DNA of 64,000 bases. Origin: Mycolicibacterium litorale (lineage in GTDB: Bacteria > Actinomycetota > Actinomycetes > Mycobacteriales > Mycobacteriaceae). The notes beneath the pieces are model-generated. The model was not told the DNA's origin. It worked only from the letters and a program-made list of their open reading frames with translations, and did not search any database. Within the stretch, counting starts at the first letter, position 1. Every line of letters begins with the position of its first letter. Where the stretch lies: the NCBI RefSeq assembly GCF_014218295.1, contig NZ_AP023287.1, forward strand, positions 992,001-1,056,000. The letters run 5' to 3'. Of this stretch, positions 18,190-26,978 are shown piece by piece. Position numbers and translations under genes: made by a program.

Positions 18190-18838
18190 GCGACTAGTGG
18201 TGTGGAGCAGTTCGAACTCTAACGGGGTAAGTTCGTGCTGAGTGCGCGTTGCCGGCAGCGCCGGTGGTAGGTCCGCTCGATCCAAGTGCCGATTGCCGGG
18301 CGTGATTCAGCTCGGATGAACGAACGTCGACGGTCGAGCACATTACGTTGCGTTGCAGAAGGCCAGAACGACGCCATGGCGGCGTTGTCTCCACACACAC
18401 CGACACGGTCATCGACCCGCGTAACTCGTTGTACGACAGCGCATGGATAATCTTCCCTGACCTGAGCTGGCTGCCTCGATCGGAATGAACGATCGTCACG
18501 ACTAGTGTGCGTTGGGCCACCGCGTGATCCAGGCCGGCCACTGCACGCGGCGACTTCATTTGTGGGTCGATCGAGTAGTCCACAATCGGGTTTGAGTACG
18601 TCCTTGATGGCGCAGAGGTGAAGCTTGCCCTCGTCGGTGCGATGTTCCGTGATGTGCGCGAGCCACACCCTGCTGGCTGGCCTGGCTGAACTGACGCTCG
18701 ACGAGGTCGTCGTCAACCGGCAGCCCGGACCGACGGTCAGTCCTGGCTTCTTGACCGAGATAGACCAGATGCGCTTCTTGGAGCACACCGCGGCGACAAG
18801 GTTCTCGCCGGCCCTGAACCCGGGTCCGGGAAGTTCTT
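18190..18838 (-). pseudogene. Decayed IS3-family transposase (orfB) remnant
   Basis: Several minus frames together read an IS3 integrase core: LAHITEHRTDEGKLHLCAIKD, then YSIDPQMKS, HSDRGSQ, GVCGDNAAM, and WIERTYHRR near the 3' end. Consecutive motifs alternate between frames, so multiple indels have destroyed the gene. It is a different, more decayed IS3 type than the element at 18993-23637. Confidence 0.75.
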
Positions 18839-19034
18839 AGGCGATGAATCTATAGCCGCAGGCGGGTCGTCGGCATTGACCTCGCGGGCGCGTTGATCAG
18901 GTGCGCATTGTCCTAGTCTCGCTGCGTAAAACGGTGCTTTGCGTCATCTGCATAGAGCGTGTGTGGGAAACCCAGTGGCGAGTCCCCGATACTGAGTCCA
19001 CCCGGTTCTAGAGTCGGGTTGGTTTGATCCGTTC

Positions 19035-19259
19035 TCAGTTGATGCTGCAGGCCACCGGGGTGTGGGTGCACCTGCAGGCGGCAGCGTACTCGACCGGGGT
19101 GCGGTAGCCCAGGGCTGAGTGGCGGTGTCGGTGATTGTGTTCGTGCTTGAAGTCGCCGATGACCACGCGGGCCTCGAAGAGGGTGTTCCAGTAGTTGCGG
19201 TTGAGGCACTCCTTGCGCAGGCGGTTGTTGAACGATTCGATGTAGCCGTTGTCCCATGG
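19035..19259 (-). pseudogene. IS3-family transposase orfB, 3' fragment
   Basis: The minus strand reads WDNGYIESFNNRLRKECL, then DFKHEHNHRHRHSALGYRTP and a natural end, PVACSIN. It contains the third catalytic acidic residue (E in YIESFNN). It is cut from the rest of orfB by the insertion at 19260. Confidence 0.85.
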
Positions 19260-19305
19260 TTATCCGGCTAATCTGGGCCGAGTCGGCGGCGGGTCCGGGG
19301 GTTGT

Positions 19306-19605
19306 CTAGCTTTTCTGTTGTCGTAGGCGGCGGATTTCTTCTTCGTGGCGCCGGACGGTGGTGGCGAGGGCATCCATCGCAATGCGCAGGTGGGCGATCT
19401 CGGTTGTGAGTCCGGTCAGGGTGTGTGCTTCCTTGCCGCGGGCTCGATGCTCTTCGATGATCTGTCGTAGGTCACCGTTGCGGTAGAGGGTGGCTCGACC
19501 AAGTCCGGTGCGGGCCGCAACGTCATCGAAGGTCACCTGTCTGCCGGCGAGAATAATTACTGCGCAGGCATCTTCGACTTGCTGACGCCGTTGTTGGGGT
19601 GTCAT
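19306..19605 (-). CDS. Tn554 TnpC-like / DUF6262-type accessory protein
   Basis: A 99-residue protein: an N-terminal helix-turn-helix-like part (VTFDDVAARTGLGRATLYRNGDLRQII) and a C-terminal coiled coil (TTEIAHLRIAMDALATTVRRHEEEIRRL). Small proteins of this design are the third gene of Tn554-like modules and modulate orientation and frequency of integration in Tn554. The start overlaps the end of the preceding recombinase gene by 4 bp (ATGA). Confidence 0.78.
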   Translation of the reverse strand: MTPQQRRQQVEDACAVIILAGRQVTFDDVAARTGLGRATLYRNGDLRQIIEEHRARGKEAHTLTGLTTEIAHLRIAMDALATTVRRHEEEIRRLRQQKS

Positions 19606-21515
19606 CCGGTCTGTGTCTGACTGATGTGGGCGTCCAGGCGTGCGATGAGTCGACGGTGGCGTTCGGCTTCCTCGGTCCAGCCACGGGCTTCGGCGTCGCG
19701 AGCCAGCGTTTCGGTGTCAGCGCGCTGAGCGGCCAGGACGGGCAGATAGCCGGTGTCGGTGCGGAAGTTGGGACAGTGCTCGCAGATGTTGGCGTAGGCG
19801 CACGGGCCTTGGACTTGGGCACGGATGCAGAAACCCCCGGCCAGGCGGGCCTTAATGGCTGGTGCGTCTTTCCAGTCGCCGTCGACGATCGGCAGCGAGG
19901 TCTGGCCTTGTGGCGGATCAGTGGGCAGGGTTCCCAGATGGGCCTTCGCCGCGGTCAGCGCACGTTCGTATTCGGTGCGCACGGTCGCGTCGAAGAGACG
20001 TCCGTAGCGCAGACTCATCTCAGCCGAGACGTGCCCGAGCAGAGCCATCAGACTCTGCAGCGAGACACCAGCGTTGACCAAGGCAGTGGCGTAGGTGTGG
20101 CGCAGTTGGTGCGGGGTGATGTGCGGCAGGTTGGCGTCGGTGGTCACGCGGCCCAGCACGTCGCGGATGTGATCGACGGTCAGGCGCCGACCGTGGTGGG
20201 TGAACAAATAGTCGGTAGGGCGTGCTGTGCGTGGGTGCGGTAGCGGCCGCCCAAGCGAGCGGTGGGCCACGATCCGATCGATGAGGGCAACGGTGTCGTC
20301 GTCAAGGGGCACCATCCGTTCGGTATTGAGCTTTCCCAGTGGGATTTTCAGCCATGCGCCTTGGCCGGGGATTTCGTGGACGCTGTCGAGTTCGAGGTCG
20401 ACGAGCTCACCGATACGCAATCCGGTTGCCCGTTGCAACAGCAGTGCGTCAGCCGGCAGCCGGTCTGGCCAGGCCTGCAGTGCCTGAGTCAGCCGCCGGT
20501 CCAGGTCCGGGGTGAGGTAGCGCGGTAGGGCTCGGGGAAGCTTGGGGATGTCGGAGCGGAATACCAGCCGCCGTGGTGGTGCCTCCGGCCAACCCCACTC
20601 AGCGATGTCGTTGAGAAGGCAGTGCACTGCCAAGACCCGACCGCGACGCTCTGAGGCTTGAATCGGTGCGCCCGTACGCGAATTGGTTGCCTCGGCGGTA
20701 GCGGTCAGGTAGGTCTCGATGTGGCGGCGTCGGTCCAAATTGGCCAGACTTGCCAATGTCGGATCAACCGCATACAGGTGGGCGGCGAAGTGGTTGAGCC
20801 GGGTTGCGGTGCCAGCGACCGTGCCGCGGCTATGGGTGGCGGTCAACCGATCGAGGTAGGCCACAAACGAGCCGCGCAGTGACGGACTCGCATCCCGCAT
20901 CCGCTGGGCAAAGCTTTGCCGCAGCAGGCTGGTCGCGTTGACCGGCTGGTCGGTGAACACACCGAGGTGAAACATCACCTGCCGGGCGGTGTGGGCACCG
21001 CTGCTGTAGTGGCGGCTGGGTTTATCAGCGCCGCGGCGAGCCGCACTTGCAGCTAGTAGATCATCAAAGTCGTTGTTGGTCAGGGCATCCAGTCGTCTTC
21101 CTGTCTGAATGAGGAGCCTGCCGATGACCTGCGACGCGGATGCGCTGCGGGTGCGTTCGGTGAAGCCGAGTTCTTCGGCGGCGCCCAGGAACCGGGCAAG
21201 GTCCTGGGCAAGCAGCCCGGGCGGCAGGTGGCGCCAAAAGACGGACAGTTTGCGGCAGATCAGGTAGTCGTATCCGGGCCGCAGGTGCCCGGCCAGCATC
21301 AGGAACGTCACAAAGCAGCGGGTGGTATGCGACGCCGACAACTGTGTCTGTAGTGGTTCCCCGGCCCATTGTTGTGGATCGGGCCAGCATCGCAGGAACG
21401 TTCGTGCTGCCGACCGGAGGTTCCTACTGGTCAATCCCAGCCGGGTGCAATGCGCGTCGTAATCGGTGAGCAGGTCAGCATCAGGAGCGGGAACGTAAGC
21501 GAGCACGGGCGGCAT
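19602..21515 (-). CDS. Tyrosine recombinase, TnpB-like, of a Tn554-type element
   Basis: A 637-residue site-specific recombinase from ATG 21515 (MPPVLAYVPAPDADLLTDYD). The catalytic domain begins near residue 350: Arg in LLQRATGLRIGELVDL, His-x-x-Arg in PHQLRHTYATALVNAG, then LLGHVSAEMSLRYGRL with the His and nucleophile Tyr. A C-terminal cysteine-rich module, FCIRAQVQGPCAYANICEHCPNF, looks metal-binding and is typical of this subfamily. Its start lies within the last 35 bp of the upstream recombinase gene. Confidence 0.88.
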   Translation of the reverse strand: MPPVLAYVPAPDADLLTDYDAHCTRLGLTSRNLRSAARTFLRCWPDPQQWAGEPLQTQLSASHTTRCFVTFLMLAGHLRPGYDYLICRKLSVFWRHLPPGLLAQDLARFLGAAEELGFTERTRSASASQVIGRLLIQTGRRLDALTNNDFDDLLAASAARRGADKPSRHYSSGAHTARQVMFHLGVFTDQPVNATSLLRQSFAQRMRDASPSLRGSFVAYLDRLTATHSRGTVAGTATRLNHFAAHLYAVDPTLASLANLDRRRHIETYLTATAEATNSRTGAPIQASERRGRVLAVHCLLNDIAEWGWPEAPPRRLVFRSDIPKLPRALPRYLTPDLDRRLTQALQAWPDRLPADALLLQRATGLRIGELVDLELDSVHEIPGQGAWLKIPLGKLNTERMVPLDDDTVALIDRIVAHRSLGRPLPHPRTARPTDYLFTHHGRRLTVDHIRDVLGRVTTDANLPHITPHQLRHTYATALVNAGVSLQSLMALLGHVSAEMSLRYGRLFDATVRTEYERALTAAKAHLGTLPTDPPQGQTSLPIVDGDWKDAPAIKARLAGGFCIRAQVQGPCAYANICEHCPNFRTDTGYLPVLAAQRADTETLARDAEARGWTEEAERHRRLIARLDAHISQTQTG

Positions 21516-22557
21516 CGAACTCCTCACGCAGAAACGTTGGGGCCAAATGGATGTAGGCGGCGGCGGAATCAGCATGGTCGTGGCCCATCAGTGCTTGGAT
21601 CACCGACAGATCGACCCCGGCTTCAGCCAGCGCGGTGCCGAACGAATGCCGTAACGCATGTGGATGCCCGGCGCTGACGCCGGAGCGTTCACGGTGATAG
21701 CGAAATACCGTGCGCAGTCCCGCCGCGGTCAGCGGCTGTCCGCGATGAACGCCCTTGGCGACGACGAACAACGCCTCGGCATCTGTCTCGGGTCGCTCGA
21801 CCAGTAGATAAGTTTGGATCGCGCCGGCAACGTCGGTGTCGATCGGTACGGACCGTTCCTTGCTTCCCTTGCCGAGCACCCGAACCCAGCGTCGGGCGAT
21901 ATCCACATCGGCAACGCGCACTGATAGGACTTCAGTTGACCGCAACCCCGACATCAGCATCAAGCCCCCGATGGACCGATCGCGCCAGCTCCGGAAGCTG
22001 CCTAGCAGCGCCGCAGACTCCTGTCGGGTCAACCCGCGCGGCAGCCGCCGCTGCTCACGGACCCTCAGCTGGGAACGTGACTTCGGCTTGGCGATATGGG
22101 CCAACAGGCCGGAACGTTCTCCACGCGAACGCAATCGGGCCGAACGACCCCCACTGACCGGGTTTCGCGCGTCGGGGTCGCGCATCTCCTGGAATGCGAA
22201 CAAACTGGAGATCGCCGCCAGTCTCCGATTAATCGTTGCAGGTGCATAACCTTGATTGCGGCCATCGCGGATCGAATACACGTTGCCACCCGGTCGGCCC
22301 GGCAGCGTCGCCTCCCGACACGCAGTCAGGAACCGAAGCAGCACATCAACATTGACCTCTGCCAGGTCCACCTGCTCGTCAATCAGCCACCGCGTGAACG
22401 CCAGCAGGTCGTACGCGTAGGCCCGGCAGGTATGGACCGAGAAGTTGCGGTCAGCCAGATGTGCCAGAAAGTCGTTGACCAATCCGAACCGCTCGGCGGC
22501 CGGCCCACGCAACTGCCACACACCGCCATCGACGGCTGCAGACAGCTCTTTCGTCAT
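21481..22557 (-). CDS. Tyrosine recombinase, TnpA-like, of a Tn554-type element
   Basis: A 358-residue recombinase from MTKELSAAVDGG; an ATG 18 bp further upstream is also possible. The N-terminal SAM-like core-binding domain (FSVHTCRAYAYDLLAFTRWL) is followed by catalytic residues in LMLMSGLRSTEVLSVRVADV (Arg), HPHALRHSFGTALAEAG (His, Arg), LMGHDHADSAAAYIHL (His, nucleophile Tyr). It is the first gene of the three-gene operon. The frame is complete, so the element may still be able to move. Confidence 0.88.
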   Translation of the reverse strand: MTKELSAAVDGGVWQLRGPAAERFGLVNDFLAHLADRNFSVHTCRAYAYDLLAFTRWLIDEQVDLAEVNVDVLLRFLTACREATLPGRPGGNVYSIRDGRNQGYAPATINRRLAAISSLFAFQEMRDPDARNPVSGGRSARLRSRGERSGLLAHIAKPKSRSQLRVREQRRLPRGLTRQESAALLGSFRSWRDRSIGGLMLMSGLRSTEVLSVRVADVDIARRWVRVLGKGSKERSVPIDTDVAGAIQTYLLVERPETDAEALFVVAKGVHRGQPLTAAGLRTVFRYHRERSGVSAGHPHALRHSFGTALAEAGVDLSVIQALMGHDHADSAAAYIHLAPTFLREEFDAARARLRSRS

Positions 22558-22653
22558 GAGATGTGCATATCGCATCTCACTCCCGCTCGGGGCATAACCG
22601 CAGGAAAAGGGCCATTCCAGCCGTCGGACTCAGCAGCATTAGCCGGTTAAGTG

Positions 22654-23300
22654 TGGGCAGCCCGGCGGGATGTAGACCATTCCGGTCTTGTTCTCGCAGA
22701 ACCGTTGCAGCGCTCGGGAAACCATTTCCGGACCGTTGTCGAGGCGTAGTACTTTCGGCGGGCCGCTGGCCGCGGCGAACACCTTGGTCAGTTCCTCGAC
22801 CAGATGCTCGCCGGTGATGGAACGCTCCACCAGGTTCAGCAGGGACTCGCGGGTGTGTTCGTCGATCATCGAGGCGATCTTGATGGCCTTGCCATCGATG
22901 GTGGAGTCGAACTGGAAGTCGATTGCCCACACCACCTTCGGCGCATCGGCGATGACCGGCGGCACCGAGGAAACACCGGCCCGCTTCCGAGCCGAGACGA
23001 CCTTGACCTGCAGGCCCTCTTCGCGCCACAGTCGGTGGATCTTCTTCTTGTTGACCTCACGGCGCTCGTCGTAACGCAGCGCCGCCCAGGCGCGCCGGAA
23101 CCCATGGCAGGGGTGTTTGGTGGCGTAGGCGCGAAGCCAGGCCCTCATTTCGTCGTCCGGATCGGTCGGGGTCTGTGACAGTGGCAGGCGGCGGTAGGTG
23201 GAGCGGGCCAGCCCAACGGCTCTGCACGCTAACCGTTCCGACATACTCAGTGTCTCCTTGAGCATGTCGACGGCGCGGCGCTTGGCAGCTGGGCTCAGAA
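22654..23300 (-). pseudogene. IS3-family transposase orfB, 5' fragment
   Basis: The minus strand reads LSPAAKRRAVDMLKETLSM and the HTH_21-like region, then the integrase core KVVWAIDFQFDSTIDGKAIK (first Asp) and KVLRLDNGPEMVSRAL (second Asp), up to GMVYIPPGCP where the Tn554-like element begins. Normally it is expressed by -1 frameshifting from orfA at the ggaaaatt slip near 23299. It is now truncated. Confidence 0.85.
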
Positions 23301-23576
23301 TTTTCCCTTGGCGACCTCCCGCAGGGCGTCTTTCTCCAGCTCGGCGTCGGCCAGCAGCCGTTTGAGGCGGGCGTTCTGCTCACGCAGCTCCTTGAGTTCC
23401 TTGGCCGCGTCGGTGTCCATGCCGCCGTAGGTACGGCGCCAGTTGTATAGCGTCGCCGGCGAGACCTGCAGCTCGGCAGCGATCTGTTCGCCGGTCTTGC
23501 CCTCGGCGGCCAGTTCATCCGCCCGGCGCAGCTTGCGCACGATGTCCTCCGCGGAATTCCGCTTCCGACCAGCCAT
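23295..23576 (-). CDS. IS3-family transposase orfA
   Basis: A 93-residue DNA-binding protein from ATG 23576 (MAGRKRNSAEDIVRKLRRAD). It has the HTH_8/InsE-type helix-turn-helix EQIAAELQVSPATLYNWRRTYGG and a leucine zipper (KELKELREQNARLKRLLADAELEKDAL). It ends AKGKF next to the A-rich slip site. It is intact, but its orfB partner is interrupted, so the element cannot make a full transposase. Confidence 0.88.
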   Translation of the reverse strand: MAGRKRNSAEDIVRKLRRADELAAEGKTGEQIAAELQVSPATLYNWRRTYGGMDTDAAKELKELREQNARLKRLLADAELEKDALREVAKGKF

Positions 23577-23734
23577 GTGTTCATCGTCCCTTCTGACCCG
23601 ACATCGGGCCACAGGACTCTAAAACTCGTTGGACTCATTCACCGGGAACACGCCACCAGGACCCGGCTAGGTGACAGTGACACCGGGGACACCGTGAGCG
23701 GCGACGAGGAGGACCAGCGGGTACACCATTTGGG

Positions 23735-23940
23735 TCCTAATGGGAGCCGGAGCTAACGCTTTGTGCGGCGCCGGGTATGGCGAGCACGTACCAATCAGCG
23801 CAATGGCTATCGTCATCGTGAATTCGACACAACGGCAGGGACATTGGATCTTGCGATTCCGAAGCTTCGGCATGGCTCGTACTTCCCGGACTGGCTACTG
23901 GAGCGCCGCAAACGGGCCGAGCGGGCGCCGCCGTCGAGGC
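23735..23940 (+). pseudogene. IS1081-like transposase 5' fragment
   Basis: The plus strand reads ALCGAGYGEH, then [40 protein letters not shown] and ERA, corresponding to roughly residues 40-110 of the IS1081-like transposase at 14515, with a frameshift. It ends at gcgccgccgtcgaggccttccgc, which resembles a later piece of the same transposase (AVEAFR), so an internal deletion is likely. Confidence 0.75.
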
Positions 23941-23944
23941 CTTC

Positions 23945-24492
23945 CGCCAATTCGTCGATGCTGATCTGTTCAATGCGGACTCAAACAACCTCGCCGACTG
24001 CCTAGAAGGGAAGCCGCGTCAAGTTGACTACATCAACACAATGAAGCCGGACGTTGTGATCATCTCCAACATATATGGGAACAATAGGAGTCTCGTCGGA
24101 GGTGGGATGCTGACACTCGAAGAATATAAAAACGCGCTGGCGCGGCAGATCGCCAAGTTCCAAGGCAACACGAAGAAAGTCGTGCTGTTATCCACTCCGC
24201 AAACCCACAGGAGTGCTTCGGCAATCGCTCAAGCGTGCCGGCTGACTGTCTTGGCCGAGTCACAGGAAACTGGGATATGCAGGCTCGCTCAGACCAAGCC
24301 GCCGCTTTATTGGTCAACGGTACATGGATTGATTCCCGACCCTGGTTCTGTAGCGCCAAATACCGGTGGTCTTGCCAGGCCTTCGTCGGATCAACCCCCG
24401 TCAAATGCGACACCTGCCATATGGGATTCGCCTACGCAAAGAAGATCCACCCGATGGTTTGGGAGTCATTCAAAGCCGCCGGGGTCTTTTGA
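23945..24492 (+). pseudogene. SGNH-hydrolase C-terminal remnant of an acyltransferase
   Basis: An open frame reads FVDADLFNADSNNLADCL and YINTMKPDVVIISNIYGNN to about 24200, then continuity moves to another frame (PADCLGRVTGNWDMQARSDQ, NGTWIDSRPWFC, TPVKCDTCHM) and ends AYAKKIHPMVWESFKAAGVF. The paired cysteines and the final DxxH-like segment resemble the periplasmic SGNH domain of OafA/OafB-type acyltransferases. The N-terminal membrane part is missing and a frameshift is present. The locus therefore once encoded an acyltransferase that could O-acylate the polysaccharide. Confidence 0.6.
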
Positions 24493-24533
24493 CCCGCTAC
24501 CGGAGCTCCCGTCGAACTGTGGTTTCACAGATC

Positions 24534-25310
24534 TCATCCGGAATCGGCGGACGGCACAGGCACCAAAGTCTGCCCTTCCTCTGCCACCCACACGATGTTC
24601 GCGGCGAACCTCGCGCCAGCTGGACGGGGATCCGCTGGATCGAAGCCGTGCCGCCAAAAAGCCCGCTCGCTCAATAGATCCGATGTGCCTACCCTGCCGG
24701 TACGTACCCCGTTCGGCAGGGTCGCAGTAATTGACCCGTCCGCCGCATCCATTTCAAACCGATAATCGCGATCCAGATCGAGCGGCGGGTCGAACCTGCC
24801 TCTGACCACCCGCCAGAAATGACCATTCCGGCGTGTCGACACTTCCCACTCAGCGGGGTTCACGGCAAGCTGCACCAAGTCACTCGTGATCTTTTCGTTC
24901 GCCGATATTGCCATAAACAGGGTCTCTGCAGGCCCATCGCCTACCCGTGTCCAACTAGCCTCGGCGCCAATACGCCGAACCTTGCTGCGGAACTTGCGCA
25001 CGGCGAAAACGTTGGTCATGCTCGCCGACGCATAGCGACCTGCCCTGATGAAGCCGTCAGTTGCCGACAGAGGTAGAGCACTGTTGTCAATGGACTCGCG
25101 CAGGTCCCAACCTTCGCCCAAGCCCAACTGGGTGTCCGGGCGGTCAAAAGTGTCGACGAACGAAGCCCCCGGCGGCAGCGGCGCCGGCGCGCCGAGCGGT
25201 GGCGGTGGTGGGGTGTAGCGAGACTCATAGGGAGGCGGTTCGTGCGTACAAGCAACCACTGCAGTCATCAGCAAAACAGCGGCAACAAGCCATTTCCACG
25301 CCACGATCAC
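24534..25310 (-). CDS. Putative lipoprotein with a LamG/concanavalin-like domain
   Basis: A 258-residue protein from GTG 25310. A lipoprotein signal is clear: KWLVAAVLLMTAVVAC with Cys at about residue 21. A Pro-rich linker (RYTPPPPPLGAPAPLPPG) follows, then a beta-sandwich-like domain starting FVDTFDRPDTQLGLGEGWDL and containing WEVSTRRNGHFWRV, DYRFEMDAADGSI and ATLPNGV. Such domains often bind sugars. It would sit on the outer face of the cytoplasmic membrane. It is followed downstream by the SGNH remnant on the opposite strand. No catalytic residues are evident, so a polysaccharide-binding role is inferred from context. Confidence 0.72.
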   Translation of the reverse strand: MIVAWKWLVAAVLLMTAVVACTHEPPPYESRYTPPPPPLGAPAPLPPGASFVDTFDRPDTQLGLGEGWDLRESIDNSALPLSATDGFIRAGRYASASMTNVFAVRKFRSKVRRIGAEASWTRVGDGPAETLFMAISANEKITSDLVQLAVNPAEWEVSTRRNGHFWRVVRGRFDPPLDLDRDYRFEMDAADGSITATLPNGVRTGRVGTSDLLSERAFWRHGFDPADPRPAGARFAANIVWVAEEGQTLVPVPSADSG

Positions 25311-25516
25311 GCAGTCTAGCCACCGCGTCCTGGACCTGCCGAGGCGTAACTGACCGAGGCTCCGCAGCCCGCGTGCTTCGGCGTGTTGACGACGGTCCCC
25401 GGTCGAAACTAGGCCAGAAGCGACGGTGAAAAGTAGGCCACACGTAGTCGTGGTTATTGTGCCGTGTTGTCGGCTCTGGCGGAGGACAACAAGGTGGCGA
25501 TTCCGGTGTCGCTGAG

Positions 25517-25740
25517 GGTCAAGTCCACGGAGGTGGTGTACGACGTCGTCGTGTGGTTCTTCGTCGTGATGGTTCAGGCGGTCGGTGCCGCGGGGTTGTC
25601 CTCCTGTTCTGTCGGGGTGTCCTTGGCGGTGCGTGATTGGCTCAACACGTCGAGGCCGAGGTAGCGCCGGAATCTGGCCCACTCATCGTGTCGTTCGGCC
25701 AACACGGCGCCAACCAGGCGGATCAGGCCCTTGGGGTCAA
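25517..25740 (-). pseudogene. IS1081-like element 3' end fragment
   Basis: The minus strand reads [17 protein letters not shown] and RYLGLDVLSQSRTAKDTP, ending NPAAPTA, the C-terminus of an IS1081-like transposase. It is followed by a terminal inverted repeat (ggtcaagtccacggaggtgg from 25517). The 5' part is missing; the break at about 25740 abuts the end of the DUF1501 gene. Confidence 0.8.
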
Positions 25741-25753
25741 CGATCTGCTCTGC

Positions 25754-26968
25754 TCACGCCTCCAGGAAGCCGATGGCTTTCCTACCTTTTCCGACAACGG
25801 GTTCAGGATCCGAGCCAAGAACGCGTACGAGGATTTCATGGTAAACGTCGCGGAAATCGGTGGTGACTTTCAGGTCGTCGTCGACAAGGTCTGTCAGGGT
25901 GGGCTCATCGCCATAGAAGCCGCCGCGAACGCATTCACCGGCGATGAAGACTGGCCCAGCAGTGCCGTGGTCCGTGCCATCCGACGCATTGGCCGCCACA
26001 CGCCGACCAAATTCGGAGTACGCCATGATGACGACGTCCTTCGCGTGCTTTCCGCCAGAAATCTGTTTCGTGAACCGCGTCACGGCCGTGTCCAGAGTCT
26101 TGAGCAGATTCTGTTGAAGTTCGCGCGCGTCAGCGTGGGTATCGAACCCGCTCAACTCCACGCTGTATACCCGAGTAGGTACTTCGGCCGAAATGCATGC
26201 CGCAACGGCGTCGAGCTGTTGAGCGAGCTCATTGTCGTTAGATTTTGGCATGTCCGTCATGAGTCCGTCTTCAACGAGCACGGGCTCGAGCCCTTGGTTC
26301 ACGTGTGCTGCTGAGCGGTACGAATCGCAGACCATGCGCATGGCTGGGCTGTCGCCGGGGTCCGATCGCGAAAGTGCGGCGATAAGCTCGATCGAGCTTT
26401 CGGACGGCCTGACGTCCCGCGAAAAGAGGGCGCCCACTGTCTTCTTTCCGACTAAGAGCGGCGGGATGACGCGGCCGAGGTGTAGCGCGCGGAGCGGGTC
26501 TGCGCCAGCGGAATCCAACCAGCGGCCCACCCACCCTGTATTCGCTGAGCTGTCAATGGAGGCTGACTGCCAGATATCCATCGAGCGGAAATGGCTGCGG
26601 TCCGGTTCGGGATAGCCCACTCCGCGCACAATGGCAAGTGAGCCGTTTGCGAACAAGTCGGCCATACCGGTCATGCCGGGGTTGAGCCCGTACGTTCCGT
26701 CGAGGTTAAGCACCTCGTCCGCCGAGTAGGCCAGTTCAGGACGCAGATCCTGATAGGTGCTTTCGTGAACAGGGATGACGGTATTAAGACCGTCGTTTCC
26801 GCCATACAACGTGATAAGAACAAGGATGCCAGTGCCGTCCAGAATCGGCTGATCTGCGGCGGCCAGCAATACGTCGGTCCACGTCATCGCCGGCAAGGAA
26901 GTAGCAGCCCCTGCCGCCGCCAATCCAATGCTGGCGGACAAGAAACCGCGTCGACTCATTTCCGGCAT
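25754..26968 (-). CDS. DUF1501 domain-containing protein, Tat-exported
   Basis: A 404-residue protein with a twin-arginine signal peptide MSRRGFLSASIGLAAAGAATS. The DUF1501 core belongs to the alkaline phosphatase/sulfatase superfamily: LVLITLYGGNDGLNTVIPV, RSHFRSMDIWQSAS, SGFDTHADARELQQN and VVIMAYSEFGRRVAANASDGTDHG. These hold the presumed metal-binding Asp/His residues. It starts 10 bp after the DUF1800 gene and is cotranscribed. DUF1800-DUF1501 pairs are secreted and of unknown role; here the setting suggests modification of, or interaction with, extracellular polysaccharide. An IS fragment abuts its 3' end. Confidence 0.88.
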   Translation of the reverse strand: MPEMSRRGFLSASIGLAAAGAATSLPAMTWTDVLLAAADQPILDGTGILVLITLYGGNDGLNTVIPVHESTYQDLRPELAYSADEVLNLDGTYGLNPGMTGMADLFANGSLAIVRGVGYPEPDRSHFRSMDIWQSASIDSSANTGWVGRWLDSAGADPLRALHLGRVIPPLLVGKKTVGALFSRDVRPSESSIELIAALSRSDPGDSPAMRMVCDSYRSAAHVNQGLEPVLVEDGLMTDMPKSNDNELAQQLDAVAACISAEVPTRVYSVELSGFDTHADARELQQNLLKTLDTAVTRFTKQISGGKHAKDVVIMAYSEFGRRVAANASDGTDHGTAGPVFIAGECVRGGFYGDEPTLTDLVDDDLKVTTDFRDVYHEILVRVLGSDPEPVVGKGRKAIGFLEA

Positions 26969-26978
26969 TATGGTCCCT

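Larger units (their letters stand above)
19260..22653 (-). mobile_element. Tn554-like site-specific recombinase element (three-gene tnpABC type)
   Basis: About 3.4 kb carrying two tyrosine recombinases and a small third gene, all leftward and overlapping. Its ends are related inverted repeats: ttatccggctaatctg reading in from 19260, and ttaaccggctaatgctg reading in from 22650, with a short spacer gtg (22651-22653) before IS3 sequence resumes. Tn554-type elements insert by conservative recombination without transposase-style duplications, which fits the clean joint in orfB. No cargo gene is present. Confidence 0.8.
18993..23637 (-). mobile_element. IS3-family element interrupted by a Tn554-like element
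   Basis: The ends at 18993 (tgagtcca, reading inward) and 23637 (tggactca) form imperfect inverted repeats that share TGAGTCCA.C..GTT.TAGAGTC. Transcription is leftward: orfA at 23295-23576, then orfB split by the recombinase element at 19260-22653. Removing that insert rejoins GMVYIPPGCP to WDNGYIESFNNRL, an uninterrupted IS3 transposase. I see no clear 3-bp target duplication outside the ends. Confidence 0.82.
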
